Assembly (NCBI GenBank): GCA_016200545.1
Contig: JACQEO010000071.1
Location: 1 to 32,117, forward strand
Reading direction: 5' to 3'
DNA: 32,117 nucleotides
From: Deltaproteobacteria bacterium
GTDB taxonomy: Bacteria; Desulfobacterota; Binatia; UTPRO1
Part shown: positions 14,324-22,280 of the stretch, piece by piece
Layout: the number at the start of each line of letters is the position of its first letter
How positions within the stretch are numbered: the stretch's first letter is position 1
The notes under the pieces: generated by a model
The model's input: the letters and a program-made list of their open reading frames with translations, nothing else
The model's database searches: none
What the model was told of the DNA's origin: nothing
Program-made: the position numbers and the translations under genes

Positions 14324-15682
14324 GTGGTCTCACGCAGAGAAATGCTCATTCGATCCGGAATGGTGCTTGGAGGGCTCGCGCTCCTCAAGGGCGTCGAGAG
14401 CGCGACGGCTGACGTTCCGGGCGCTACTCATCCACGCGAAGGGACGGCAGCGGACACCGGTCGCCCCGAGGGCGCACAGGGAGCTCTGCCTCTCGGCGAG
14501 CCGGGGCGCGACTACACGCCCGTCGTCACGCCAAACGGCTCGACACTCCCCTGGAAGGTTGTTGACGGCGCGAAGGTCTATCACCTCGTTGCCGAGCCGG
14601 TACGCCGAGAGTTTGCTTCGGGCCTCATCGTCAACTGCTGGGGCTACAACGGAGAGACACCCGGGCCGACCATCGAAGCCGTTGAGGGCGATCGTGTCCG
14701 CATCTTCGTCACGAACAAGCTTCCCGAGCCGACCTCCGTGCACTGGCACGGTGTGTTCCTTCCAAACGGCATGGATGGCGTCTCCGGTCTGAATCAAAAA
14801 GCGATTCAACCCGGCGAGACCTACAAGTACGAATTTACGCTCCGCCAGCACGGCACGTTCATGTACCACCCGCACTTCGACGAGATGGTGCAGATGGGCA
14901 TGGGGATGCAGGGCATGTTCATCATGCACCCGCGGAATCCCGACGGTCCGAAGTTCGACCGCGACTTTGCCATCATGCTGAGCGAGTGGGCGATTCCGCT
15001 GGGGGCGGCGACGCCAAACACGACCGTGATGACGGACTTCAACATGCTCACGTTCAACAGCAAGGCGTATCCCGCTACTGCTCCCCTCGTTGCACGCCTC
15101 GGCGATCGCGTGCGCCTTCGTTTTGGGAATCTGAGCGCCAACAATCACCATCCGATCCATCTCCACGGCTACCGGTTTCGCGTGACGGCGACCGACGGCG
15201 GTCGGATCCCGGACGCCGGTCAGTGGCCGGAGACGACGGTACTCGTGCCGGTCGGCAGCACGCGGGACGTCGAGTTCAGCGCCGACGCACTCGGGGACTG
15301 GGCACTGCATTGCCACATGACGCACCACACGATGAACCAGATGGGGCACAACGTGCCGAACATGCTGGGCGTGAAAACCGGCAAAATAGAGGACAACGTC
15401 CGGAAGGTTCTCCCCGAGTACATGACCATGGGCCGGACCGGCATGGGCAACACGGGGGAGATGTCGACGATGATGGGCGTCCCACCGAACAGCATCCCAA
15501 TGCTCGGCGGGAAGGGTCCGTTCGGCTCCATCGACATGGGCGGGATGTTCACGGTCTTCAAGGTTCGAGATGGTCTCACGAACTACGACGACCCCGGGTT
15601 CTACGACTACCCCCCGGGAACACGAGCCTCACGCGCCACGGCAGCGGAGCTTCGCGCGGCGGGTATCAAGGTGGACGGATAG
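14324..15682 (+). CDS. Compact (two-domain) multicopper oxidase, Tat-exported
   Basis: Encodes about 452 residues from GTG 14324, preferred because GGAGG (14311-14315) lies eight bases upstream; an in-frame ATG at 14309 is an alternative. The N-terminus SRREMLIRSGMVLGGLALL is a twin-arginine export signal. The four copper-ligand motifs are complete: HWHG (residues 140-143), YHPHF (from 181), HHPIHLHG (275-282) and HCHMTHHTMNQM (329-340), the last giving the T1 Cys, His and Met ligands. Only about 90 residues separate the second and third motifs, so the middle cupredoxin domain of CueO/CopA-type enzymes is missing. The C-terminal part (MGRTGMGNTGEMSTMMG) is Met-rich. Likely role: periplasmic oxidation of Cu(I) to Cu(II). 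It follows the TolC-type gene closely. Confidence 0.88.
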   Translation: MVSRREMLIRSGMVLGGLALLKGVESATADVPGATHPREGTAADTGRPEGAQGALPLGEPGRDYTPVVTPNGSTLPWKVVDGAKVYHLVAEPVRREFASGLIVNCWGYNGETPGPTIEAVEGDRVRIFVTNKLPEPTSVHWHGVFLPNGMDGVSGLNQKAIQPGETYKYEFTLRQHGTFMYHPHFDEMVQMGMGMQGMFIMHPRNPDGPKFDRDFAIMLSEWAIPLGAATPNTTVMTDFNMLTFNSKAYPATAPLVARLGDRVRLRFGNLSANNHHPIHLHGYRFRVTATDGGRIPDAGQWPETTVLVPVGSTRDVEFSADALGDWALHCHMTHHTMNQMGHNVPNMLGVKTGKIEDNVRKVLPEYMTMGRTGMGNTGEMSTMMGVPPNSIPMLGGKGPFGSIDMGGMFTVFKVRDGLTNYDDPGFYDYPPGTRASRATAAELRAAGIKVDG

Positions 15683-15737
15683 ATGAGCAGGGAAGAAACA
15701 CGCGCGAGTACGCAACGGTATCACTAGGAGAAGAACC

Positions 15738-16088
15738 ATGGCAGCACGGACACTCGTACTCAGCATACTTATTGTCGCTTTCCCTGGGGTCGCGGTCGCG
15801 CACGAGGGGAGCATGCACAAAGAAAAGGCGATTGAAGGCGAGGTCGCCTCCGTTACGGGCGACCATCTAACGGTGCGAGAGAAGGCCGGAACGGTCACGT
15901 CAGTCACGCTCACGGCCCAGACGAAGCTCGAGCGGGGCGACGCCGCGGCAGTGCAAGGCGACTTGAAGCCCGGCGCGCACGTGAGTGTGTTCGGCACCAA
16001 GCTTCCCACGGGCGAGCTTGTCGCCCGAGAGATCGATCTTCAGGAGAACGCGGACGCATTCCCGCACGCAAAGCACGCCAACCACTAG
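15738..16088 (+). CDS. Small periplasmic OB-fold-like protein (DUF5666-like), unknown role
   Basis: Encodes 116 residues with a signal peptide (MAARTLVLSILIVAFPGVAVA) and a mature part predicted to be mostly beta: EGEVASVTGDHLTVREKAGT, VTSVTLTAQTKLERG, LKPGAHVSVFGTKLPTG, VAREIDLQ. This is the pattern of short proteins of DUF5666 type, which often occur with copper-handling genes. His residues sit at both ends (AHEGSMHKE and FPHAKHANH) and may bind metal. AGGAGAAG upstream of ATG 15738 is a good ribosome site. It follows the oxidase by 55 bases and precedes the cytochrome gene by 10, consistent with one operon. Confidence 0.75.
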   Translation: MAARTLVLSILIVAFPGVAVAHEGSMHKEKAIEGEVASVTGDHLTVREKAGTVTSVTLTAQTKLERGDAAAVQGDLKPGAHVSVFGTKLPTGELVAREIDLQENADAFPHAKHANH

Positions 16089-16098
16089 ATCACGTCCG

Positions 16099-16608
16099 AT
16101 GAAACGGCGAACACGTGGCCTTCTTGTCCTCTTGACGGCGGTTATCCTAAACGCGGTCATCGGGTACGAGTATCTCGTCACGCACACGTTTAGCGCGCGG
16201 GCCAAGCCCTCGGCACTGGAGGCGTTGATCGCGAGGAAGATACGAGGCCTTGCGACGGCGCCCGTCGTGAAGCGGCTGAAGAACCCGCTCGACGCCGCAC
16301 CGCTCCCGATTGCGGAGGGGCGCGACCACTTCGCCGACCACTGCGCCTTCTGTCACGGCAATGATGGAAGCGGGAAGACGCCCGTGAACGAAGGCCTCTA
16401 TCCCCCAGCCCCCGATCTCCGGGAAGCGAACACGCAGCACCTCTCGGATGGGGAGATCTTCTGGATCATCCAGAACGGCATTCGCTTTACCGGAATGCCG
16501 GGCTGGGGTGGAGAGGACGAGGAGAACTGGAAACTCGTCCTCTTCATTCGTCACCTGCCCCAACTCTCGCCGGAAGAGCTCCGGCTGATGAAGGAAGTAA
16601 ACGGCTAG
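16099..16608 (+). CDS. Membrane-anchored monoheme cytochrome c
   Basis: Encodes 169 residues: an N-terminal anchor (GLLVLLTAVILNAVIGYEYL), a linker, and a class I cytochrome c domain with CAFCH (residues 82-86) and a distal Met in FTGMPGW (Met133), followed by the closing helix (EENWKLVLFIRHLPQLSPEE). One heme is expected on the periplasmic side. In this position, behind a copper oxidase, it may accept electrons from Cu(I) oxidation or connect to the respiratory chain; that is inference. The ribosome site before ATG 16099 is weak. The next gene downstream is the decayed ATPase fragment. Confidence 0.85.
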   Translation: MKRRTRGLLVLLTAVILNAVIGYEYLVTHTFSARAKPSALEALIARKIRGLATAPVVKRLKNPLDAAPLPIAEGRDHFADHCAFCHGNDGSGKTPVNEGLYPPAPDLREANTQHLSDGEIFWIIQNGIRFTGMPGWGGEDEENWKLVLFIRHLPQLSPEELRLMKEVNG

Positions 16609-16636
16609 GCCGTAGATTGCGAGGAGCTCCAGAGCA

Positions 16637-16940
16637 ATGAAGGACCCCGTCTGTGGTATGTCGGTGAAGCCGGAGAGCCTAGAGAGCGCGCTGTCTACTG
16701 CGGCGAGACGTACGTGTTCTGCAGTGCGCACTGTCGGGCAAGATTCGGAAACAGAGCCGTCCCGGTACGCCGGCGGTGGAGACGCACCGTCAAAGGCTGC
16801 GCGTCCGAGAACGCCGGTCGGGACGGAGTACACCTGTCCGATGCATCCAGAGATTTGAGCCCCGGGACGCTACCGAGGAGGAGACGAACCCCGAGCTCGT
16901 CGACATGAGCCGGCGCTTCTGGATCGCGACTGCGAACGAT
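16637..16940 (+). pseudogene. Decayed N-terminus of a Cu P-type ATPase (CopA-like)
   Basis: Pieces of one protein appear in shifting frames. MKDPVCGMSVKPES (frame of 16637) is a YHS-domain start; RERAVYCGETYVFCSAHCRA follows one base out of frame from 16681; TEPSRYAGGGDAPSKAARP to TCPMHPEI returns to the first frame and stops at 16856-16858; then EPRDATEEETNPELVDMSRR plus FWIA continues in a third frame. Copper ATPases with YHS and heavy-metal-binding modules show these segments in this order, with about 15 residues (the 'PGSCPICGMAL' part) now missing between the last two. After about 16,940 the similarity ends and the rest of the ATPase is absent. A ribosome site (GAGGAGC) still precedes the ATG. 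It marks the right end of the metal region. Confidence 0.75.
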
Positions 16941-17009
16941 GGCGCGATGGTTTTGCGAGGCTGGCAACCTCGTTGCCGCGCCGTCGAGCCGACCGCGGGA
17001 CGTGTCTGA

Positions 17010-17984
17010 TCAGCGCGATCGCAGCAGCTTCGGCGCGAGAAACACGAGCCACACCGCCGAGCCGGTCAGCCAGAGCGCGGCCGCCCACGCGAGATGATCG
17101 AAATAGGTGTGGCTCAGATCGGCGGCGAAGCGCGCGAGCATCGCGAGAACGAGCATGACCCCGAGCACGACGATCGCGGGCGGACGTCCCGCGGCGAGCG
17201 CGTCGAGACCGAGATGACTGAGCGCCACGTGGGTCGCGACGCCGAATGCCATGAGGCCGAATCCGCCGATGAAGAGCACGTGCAGCGCCGGCACCCTATA
17301 GTCCGGCCAGAGCCCGGCGACGGCGAGACCGAGCGGCATCAGCCACGCAGAGAGCCAGACCAGCTTCCGGTGAAACCCGGGCTTCGCCGGTCGCTTCCAT
17401 GCGCCGCCGCCGAGCGCGAGCCCGAGCGCCACGACCGTCGCGCGTACGAGCGCCTTCATCCGCTCGCGCGCCGACGCATCGAGGTCCGCCGGCGGCGCCG
17501 CGTCCGCGAGGCCATGCGCGACACCGATCGGAATGAGGACGAAGGCCGCCGGAGGTCGGCGCCCCGCGCCCGCACCGAGAAAGCGCCGGATCGCGAACCG
17601 GAGCAAGCCGAGGAAGAGCGCGGCGTAGCCGACCTCGGCGAGCGCCCATCGTTCCGCAGCCGCCGCGCCTGTGATCGCGACGAGGCACGCGAGCGCCAGG
17701 CTCATCTCGACCGCGGAAGGGGCGTCGCTGCGCGTCCGGCGCGGCAGCGCGGTGAGGAGGAATCCGAGCGCGAACGCCATCATGAACGCCTGCATCTGCA
17801 CCAGCCCGTGGAAGAGGCAGGAGTACGTCGCAAGCACGCCGACGCCGTAGAGCAACCAATGGCCGATTCCCACCCAACCGAGGAGCACGGCGAGAGGGAA
17901 AAAGAGCCGAAACGGCTCTGCACGCCATCGGGGCGCGACAGGCGCGGCGAAGGATCGCTCGGATTCCGGTACCCGCAGCACCAC
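17010..17984 (-). CDS. nnrS: NnrS-family multi-helix membrane protein
   Basis: Encodes about 324 residues with some ten hydrophobic segments and the features of NnrS proteins: EPFRLFFPLAVLLGWVGIGH near the start, FHGLVQMQAFMMAFALGFLL, LHVLFIGGFGLMAFGVATHV and a final helix LTGSAVWLVFLAPKLL. NnrS is a heme/copper-containing membrane protein linked to nitric oxide stress and denitrification. GTG 17984 is chosen because GGAG lies eight bases upstream; the frame is open to an ATG at 18062 without a ribosome site. It stands alone on the minus strand, beyond the end of the metal island. It fits the redox/NO theme of the genes to its right. Confidence 0.8.
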   Translation of the reverse strand: MVLRVPESERSFAAPVAPRWRAEPFRLFFPLAVLLGWVGIGHWLLYGVGVLATYSCLFHGLVQMQAFMMAFALGFLLTALPRRTRSDAPSAVEMSLALACLVAITGAAAAERWALAEVGYAALFLGLLRFAIRRFLGAGAGRRPPAAFVLIPIGVAHGLADAAPPADLDASARERMKALVRATVVALGLALGGGAWKRPAKPGFHRKLVWLSAWLMPLGLAVAGLWPDYRVPALHVLFIGGFGLMAFGVATHVALSHLGLDALAAGRPPAIVVLGVMLVLAMLARFAADLSHTYFDHLAWAAALWLTGSAVWLVFLAPKLLRSR

Positions 17985-18174
17985 ACGCCACACTCCAACG
18001 TCTCCGGTTGATGCGCGCACCCCGGACGGCAGAATTGCGGCGATGCACTTCCCGCGCCTCATGTGGCGCGTGAGCCCGGGTGTTCACGAGAGCAAGTAGC
18101 TCAGCGGTACTTGGGTGCCCTCATTGGACATCGATGCGGCGCCAGGCGAACTCCCGCTCAGCGACGAGCGGCGA

Positions 18175-18405
18175 TCAGAGCACGCGCACCGCGATGCCGT
18201 TTGCCGTGAATTCCCGGATGAGATTTGAGACCTCGGGCGCGAGGGCGCGATCGGAGCGATCAAACATCAGCTCGACGTGCACCCGATGCGGCGATGCCGA
18301 ATTGGCGTCGCGAACGTGCGTCCGCAGATTCTCCAGATCGTAGGCCGTCGCGGGAGCCGAGTAGTAAAGTGAACTGCTCGGACCGATGATGTGCGCTTCG
18401 ATCAT
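18175..18405 (-). CDS. Small hypothetical protein
   Basis: A 76-residue soluble protein, start ATG 18405 with GAGGAG nicely placed upstream. Sequence landmarks are MIEAHIIGPSSSLYYSAPAT, ENLRTHVRDANSASPHRVHV and a C-terminal EVSNLIREFTANGIAVRVL, suggesting an alternating beta-alpha fold. I do not recognise a family. The longer in-frame extension to 18528 is unlikely because the ribosome site fits the internal ATG. Inverted repeats lie upstream (18468-18492). Confidence 0.55.
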   Translation of the reverse strand: MIEAHIIGPSSSLYYSAPATAYDLENLRTHVRDANSASPHRVHVELMFDRSDRALAPEVSNLIREFTANGIAVRVL

Positions 18406-18467
18406 GGCGATCTCCTCGGTGGCAGGCGATGACTGCCGCGACTCTACGCTCCTGAGACGATCCGTCA

Positions 18468-18492
18468 AGCAAGAATCAAAGCATCTCTTGCT
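18468..18492. repeat. Inverted repeat upstream of the small hypothetical gene
   Basis: AGCAAGA (18468-18474) and TCTTGCT (18486-18492) form a perfect seven-base dyad with an 11-base spacer, 63 bases upstream of the minus-strand ATG at 18405. Its position suits a regulator site. The rest of 18,406-18,810 shows no convincing gene. Confidence 0.35.
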
Positions 18493-18810
18493 AAATTCTG
18501 ATGCGCAGGCGCCCGCCGTCGGGAACATACGAACTGATCTAGTACTAAGGTCGTACTACGTAGGGGTGAGAACTAGCGTCGAGCCTCGATTCGAATGCTC
18601 GCGGCTCACGTCGATGCGTGAGAGACATGAGCAGACCGTCGTCACAAAGCGCGCATCATCGTACGCGCGGTGACGTGAGCGTGTCGGTAGCAATGGGGAA
18701 ACTGGCGGAGCGGAAGGGTTCAGAACGCGATCGTCATCCCCGTCAAGGAGCAGTGGGCCGTCGTTCGACGTGCACGTGGTTCGTGAAGTCGCACTGGCCG
18801 AGTCCGGGAT

Positions 18811-19188
18811 GATGCGACTCGCTGCGTCGCGCACCGTTGCGGGATCGAGGGCGAGGTTGAGGCGCGTGCCGTGGCGAATGCGGTCGATGAGCTCGGCGGA
18901 AGAGTAGCGCCGGAGAAAGCCGCTGTGCAGATCACGCGGCCGGGTGACGAAAAGATCCGCGTCGGGTTCGTCGCCCCGTCCGCTCGGGCCGTGACACTGC
19001 GCGCAGTGGAGCGCGTACGAGACCGCGCCGTCGCGGTGCGCCGCGCGCGCGGCCGCGAATGGGACCGTCGCATTCCCACGCGCGCGAAAGTCCCGCGCCT
19101 CAGCACGGCCGAATTCCCGCCGGTGGGAACAGGAACCACGGGAGCACGGCGTAACAGCGGCACGCAACTTGGAGACATCAACCCTCAT
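18811..19188 (-). pseudogene. Degenerate or partial cytochrome c
   Basis: Reading from an ATG at 19188, residues from about 55 on give a clear heme-binding segment, YALHCAQCHGPSGRGDEPDA (CxxCH at 19005-18991), then RPRDLHSGFLRRYSSAELID and RIRHGTRLNLALDPATVRD, as in the first domain of class I cytochromes c. The preceding 50 residues are not a signal peptide in this frame, although a hydrophobic LPWFLFPPAGI stretch appears in another frame. The sequence after ASRI loses similarity and no Met ligand is evident. This suggests frameshifts at both ends of a once exported cytochrome. The minus-strand ATG and the plus-strand ATG of the CBS pseudogene share one CATG. Confidence 0.5.
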
Positions 19189-19536
19189 GCGTGTCGGTGA
19201 TCTCATGGAGCGCGATGTCCTCACGCTCGAGTGCAGCGACGGTCTCGACCTCGTCGACGACCTCATGCGCCTCGGGCGCATCCGCCATATGCCGATCGTC
19301 TCGAACGGGCGATCCGCAAGGTCATGACGACGCACCTCTTCACGACAACACCCGACGCGTCGATACGGAACGCCGTCGACCTCATGCTCGCGAAGCGGAT
19401 CGGATGCCTGCCGGTCCTCGAGAAGGGCAAGCTCGTCGGCCTGCTGAGCGAGAGCGACTGCCGGCGCCATCTGGTGCGGCTCTTCGACCTCGCCGAGACC
19501 AACGACACGCCGGCCGAGATCCCCTCCGGAGCGTAA
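19187..19536 (+). pseudogene. CBS-pair protein disrupted by an internal deletion
   Basis: From ATG 19187 the first half reads MRVGDLMERDVLTLECSDGL, then DDLMRLGRIRHMPIVSNGR, a CBS motif, before meeting a stop in that frame. From about 19308 another frame continues RKVMTTHLFTTTPDASIRNA, VDLMLAKRIGCLPVLEKGKL, VGLLSESDCRRHLVRLFDL, the second CBS motif, to a stop at 19534-19536. Roughly 35-40 residues that normally join the motifs are missing and the join is out of frame. CBS pairs bind adenine nucleotides and regulate partner proteins. GGAGA before the ATG could be a ribosome site. It lies 49 bases before the response regulator gene. Confidence 0.7.
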
Positions 19537-19585
19537 CGAGCCACGATTGCAGACCTCAGCGAGCTTGCCTAGCATTCCGGCCGGC

Positions 19586-20968
19586 ATGGCGGACGGTTCC
19601 AAGGGCGCGATCCTCGTCGCCGACGACGAGGCGGCGGTACGCGAGAGCGTCGCCGAGGTGCTGCGCGACGAGGGCTACCAGGTGACGGCGGCGGCCGACG
19701 GCACCAGCGCGCTCCAGGCGCTCGAGAGCCACGACTTCGACGTCGTCCTTTCCGATCTTCGCATGCCGGGTGCCAACGGCCTCGCGATCCTGCGTCGTGC
19801 CCGCGAGGTCTCGCCGCAGACGCTCGTCCTCTTGATGACGGCGCACGCGACGGTCGACACCGCGATCGAGGCGTTGCAGCGCGGCGCGCAGGACTATCTG
19901 CTGAAGCCGCTCATCTTCGAGGACGTGCTCCACAAGATCGACCACCTGATCCGCCACCGGCAGGTCGCGTGGGAGAACCAGATGCTGCGCAGCCAGGTGG
20001 CACAGCAGTGGGACTTCGACAATCTCGTCGGCAGCGCGCCGGCGATGCGCGAGGTGATGAAGCTCGTGCGACGCGTCGCTCCGACGCCGAGCACCGTCCT
20101 TATCACCGGCGAGAGCGGCGTCGGCAAGGAGGTGGTCGCGCGCGCGATCCATCACTTCAGCGAGGTGCGCGAGCGCATCCTCCTTCCCGTCAACTGCGGC
20201 GCCATCCCGGAGACGCTGCTCGAAAGCCAGCTCTTCGGACACCTCCGCGGCGCGTTCACCGGCGCCATCAGCAACCAAGAGGGTCTCTTCCAGCGTGCAC
20301 GCGGCGGCACGATCTTCCTCGACGAGATCGGCGACGTACCGTTGAACCTGCAGGTGAAGCTCCTGCGCGCGATCGAGCAGAAAGAGATCCTGCCCGTCGG
20401 CGCGACGAATCCGATGAAGGTCGAGGTGCGGGTGATCGCCGCGACCAACCGCGACCTCGCACACGCGGTCGAGGAGGGCACGTTCCGCGACGACCTCTAC
20501 TATCGGCTGAACGTCGTCGGCATCGAGATCCCACCGCTGCGCGAGCGCCGCGAGGACATCCCCGCGCTCGTTCAGCACTTCATCGCGCTGCACAACCGCG
20601 AGCTGCGGAAGACGTTCAAGGGCGCCGACGGCGCCACCATGAAGGTGCTGCTGTCATCGCCGTGGAAAGGCAACGTGCGCGAGCTCGACAACGTGATCGA
20701 GCACGCGATGATCCTCGGCGAGGGCGACTGGATCACGATCGCGGATCTCCCGCGGGCGTTCAAGCCCGAGGTGGGCGTCCCGACGGCGGTCGGCGACGAC
20801 CTGCGCGAGGCCTTGCGAACGTACGAGAAGGCGCACATTCAGGCCGTCCTCGCGAACGCCGACGGCGACAAGCGGATCGCCGCAGAGCGCCTCGGGGTGT
20901 CCTTGTCGTCGCTGTACCGCAAGATCGACGAGCTCGGCCTGGCCGGCGGCTCCGTGCCGTCGAGCTGA
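19586..20968 (+). CDS. NtrC-family sigma-54-dependent response regulator
   Basis: Encodes 460 residues in three domains: receiver (1-120, phosphate acceptor Asp57 in VVLSDLRMPG, Lys in YLLKPL), AAA+ central domain (about 145-380) with Walker A GESGVGKE (from about 175), the sigma-54 contact loop GAFTGA (about 222), Walker B GGTIFLDEIGD and the arginine region NVRELDNVIEHA, and a C-terminal Fis-type helix-turn-helix (AAERLGVSLSSLYRKIDELG). Such proteins activate sigma-54 RNA polymerase when phosphorylated by a partner kinase. Two histidine kinases lie downstream. ATG 19586 starts at the receiver; a TTG at 19547 is also in frame. A sigma-54-type promoter lies about 180 bases beyond its stop, before the diiron gene. 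Confidence 0.93.
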   Translation: MADGSKGAILVADDEAAVRESVAEVLRDEGYQVTAAADGTSALQALESHDFDVVLSDLRMPGANGLAILRRAREVSPQTLVLLMTAHATVDTAIEALQRGAQDYLLKPLIFEDVLHKIDHLIRHRQVAWENQMLRSQVAQQWDFDNLVGSAPAMREVMKLVRRVAPTPSTVLITGESGVGKEVVARAIHHFSEVRERILLPVNCGAIPETLLESQLFGHLRGAFTGAISNQEGLFQRARGGTIFLDEIGDVPLNLQVKLLRAIEQKEILPVGATNPMKVEVRVIAATNRDLAHAVEEGTFRDDLYYRLNVVGIEIPPLRERREDIPALVQHFIALHNRELRKTFKGADGATMKVLLSSPWKGNVRELDNVIEHAMILGEGDWITIADLPRAFKPEVGVPTAVGDDLREALRTYEKAHIQAVLANADGDKRIAAERLGVSLSSLYRKIDELGLAGGSVPSS

Positions 20969-20994
20969 CACACTGTCGACGAGTCCGACGGGCG

Positions 20995-21049
20995 GCGTCT
21001 GCGCCACGCAGCAGACGCGCCCCGGGCTTCGCACCGGCGCGAAGCCGGG
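20995..21049. promoter_or_regulatory. Two tandem inverted repeats, possible activator sites or terminator
   Basis: GCGTCTGC (20995-21002) and GCAGACGC (21011-21018) form a perfect eight-base dyad. Next to it CCCGGGCTTCGC (21021-21032) pairs with GCGAAGCCGGG (21039-21049) with one bulged base. They lie roughly 125-180 bases upstream of the start expected from the sigma-54-type promoter at 21148, the usual distance for activator binding. They also follow the regulator gene's stop, so either could be a transcript-end hairpin, though no T-tract follows. Confidence 0.4.
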
Positions 21050-21147
21050 AGCAGGTCGATTCTCACGGCCGCGAACGCCGCGGCGCGTCCGACCGCCCCG
21101 CGTCCGTCGTCGCTCGGCTTTCCAGGCGGTTCGGGCCGTCGCCGCAG

Positions 21148-21162
21148 TGGCATGCGCGATGC
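21148..21162 (+). promoter_or_regulatory. Putative sigma-54 promoter of the diiron protein gene
   Basis: TGGCATG-CGCG-ATGC: the invariant GG (21149-21150) and GC (21161-21162) have the required ten-base spacing, and six of the seven -24 positions fit consensus TGGCAC/TG. The -12 box is ATGC instead of TTGC. Transcription would start about 28 bases before ATG 21202, leaving the AGGAGG ribosome site in the leader. The gene just upstream encodes a sigma-54 activator, which makes the site credible. Confidence 0.5.
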
Positions 21163-21201
21163 AGTCGGACGCGACGACACCCCGCTCACCCAGGAGGCGC
21201 C

Positions 21202-22215
21202 ATGTTGCAGATGCCGGCCGACGTCGAGACGCTCCGCACCTCGTTCCCCACCACCTTCACGTGGCGATACGAGAGTCGTGACCCGAGCTTGAAACGGCTG
21301 TACGAGAACGCCAAACGCGATCAGTGGGACGGCACGACCGCGCTCGACTGGACGTGCGTGGTCGATCCCGAGGCGGAGAACCTGCCGGACACGCAGATCG
21401 CGATCTACGGCTCGCCGCTCTGGGATCGGATGACGCCGCGCGAGCGCGCGCAGCTCCGTCACGAGTCGATGGCGTGGATCCTCTCGCAGTTTCTCCACGG
21501 CGAGCAGGGCGCGCTCCTCGCGACGTCGCAGCTCGTCGACGCCGTGCCGAACATGGACGCCAAGCTCTACGCGGCGACGCAGGTGATGGACGAGGCGCGC
21601 CACGTCGAGGTGTACGACCGGTACCTGCGCTCGAAGCTGGAGAAGGTCTACCCGATCAACCGCCACCTGAAGGGTCTGCTCGATCAGATCCTCGCCGACT
21701 CGCGCTGGGACATGAAATACCTCGGCATGCAGATCCTGGTGGAGGGTCTGGCGCTGGCGGCCTTCGGGTTCATCCGGACGTACGCCAACGAGCCGCTGAT
21801 CCGTGACCTCACCTACCACGTGATGCGCGACGAGTCGCGCCACGTCGCGTTCGGCGTCATCTCGCTGCGCGACTTCTACCGCGATCACTTCACCGCCGCC
21901 GAGATCCGCGAGCGGCAGGAGTTCACCTACGAGGCCTGCGTCGCGATGCGCGACCGGTTCCTGGCCCGCGACGTGTGGGAGCGCATGGGGCTGCCCGCCG
22001 ACGAGTGCTGCCGCTACGCGCTCGAGGCACCGAGCATGCTCGAGTTCCGTCGCATGCTGTTCTCGAAGATCGTCCCCAACGTCAAGAAGCTCGGGCTGCT
22101 CGACGGCTGGTTGCGCGCACGCTTCGAGGATCTCGGCATCTTGATGTACGAGGATCTCGACGCGTCGGACGCGGGCGCGCTCGACGCGCCACCGCTGGCT
22201 GCCGTCGCGCACTGA
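21202..22215 (+). CDS. Ferritin-like diiron protein, putative oxygenase or R2-like
   Basis: Encodes 337 residues that are nearly all helical. Likely iron-ligand motifs are HESMAWILSQFLHGEQGALL, MDEARHVEVYDRYL, LVEGLALAAFGF and DESRHVAFGVISL; the two E-A/S-R-H motifs are the paired ExxH signature of ferritin-like diiron proteins. The length and the spacing of the motifs fit the ribonucleotide-reductase-R2-like/AurF-like group more than ferritins. Substrate and reaction cannot be told from the sequence. AGGAGG lies just before ATG 21202. The gene follows the sigma-54 regulator and precedes the globin-coupled kinase; a role in oxygen- or NO-dependent chemistry is inferred from that context. Confidence 0.8.
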   Translation: MLQMPADVETLRTSFPTTFTWRYESRDPSLKRLYENAKRDQWDGTTALDWTCVVDPEAENLPDTQIAIYGSPLWDRMTPRERAQLRHESMAWILSQFLHGEQGALLATSQLVDAVPNMDAKLYAATQVMDEARHVEVYDRYLRSKLEKVYPINRHLKGLLDQILADSRWDMKYLGMQILVEGLALAAFGFIRTYANEPLIRDLTYHVMRDESRHVAFGVISLRDFYRDHFTAAEIRERQEFTYEACVAMRDRFLARDVWERMGLPADECCRYALEAPSMLEFRRMLFSKIVPNVKKLGLLDGWLRARFEDLGILMYEDLDASDAGALDAPPLAAVAH

Positions 22216-22280
22216 CCGGCGCGGCGGGCGATACCGAGGCCGGATTGCCGAAGCGGCCGACGCTGCGCTACAGAGCGCCG

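Noticed and set aside
19141..19160. Fourth TGTTACGC octamer (minus strand)
   Set aside because: No CGT box at the right distance, and it lies within the cytochrome remnant.
19969..21200. Long plus-strand frame across the regulator gene, upstream of the diiron start
   Set aside because: Only the part from ATG 21202 has protein sense; the rest is an Arg-rich shadow of the regulator gene.
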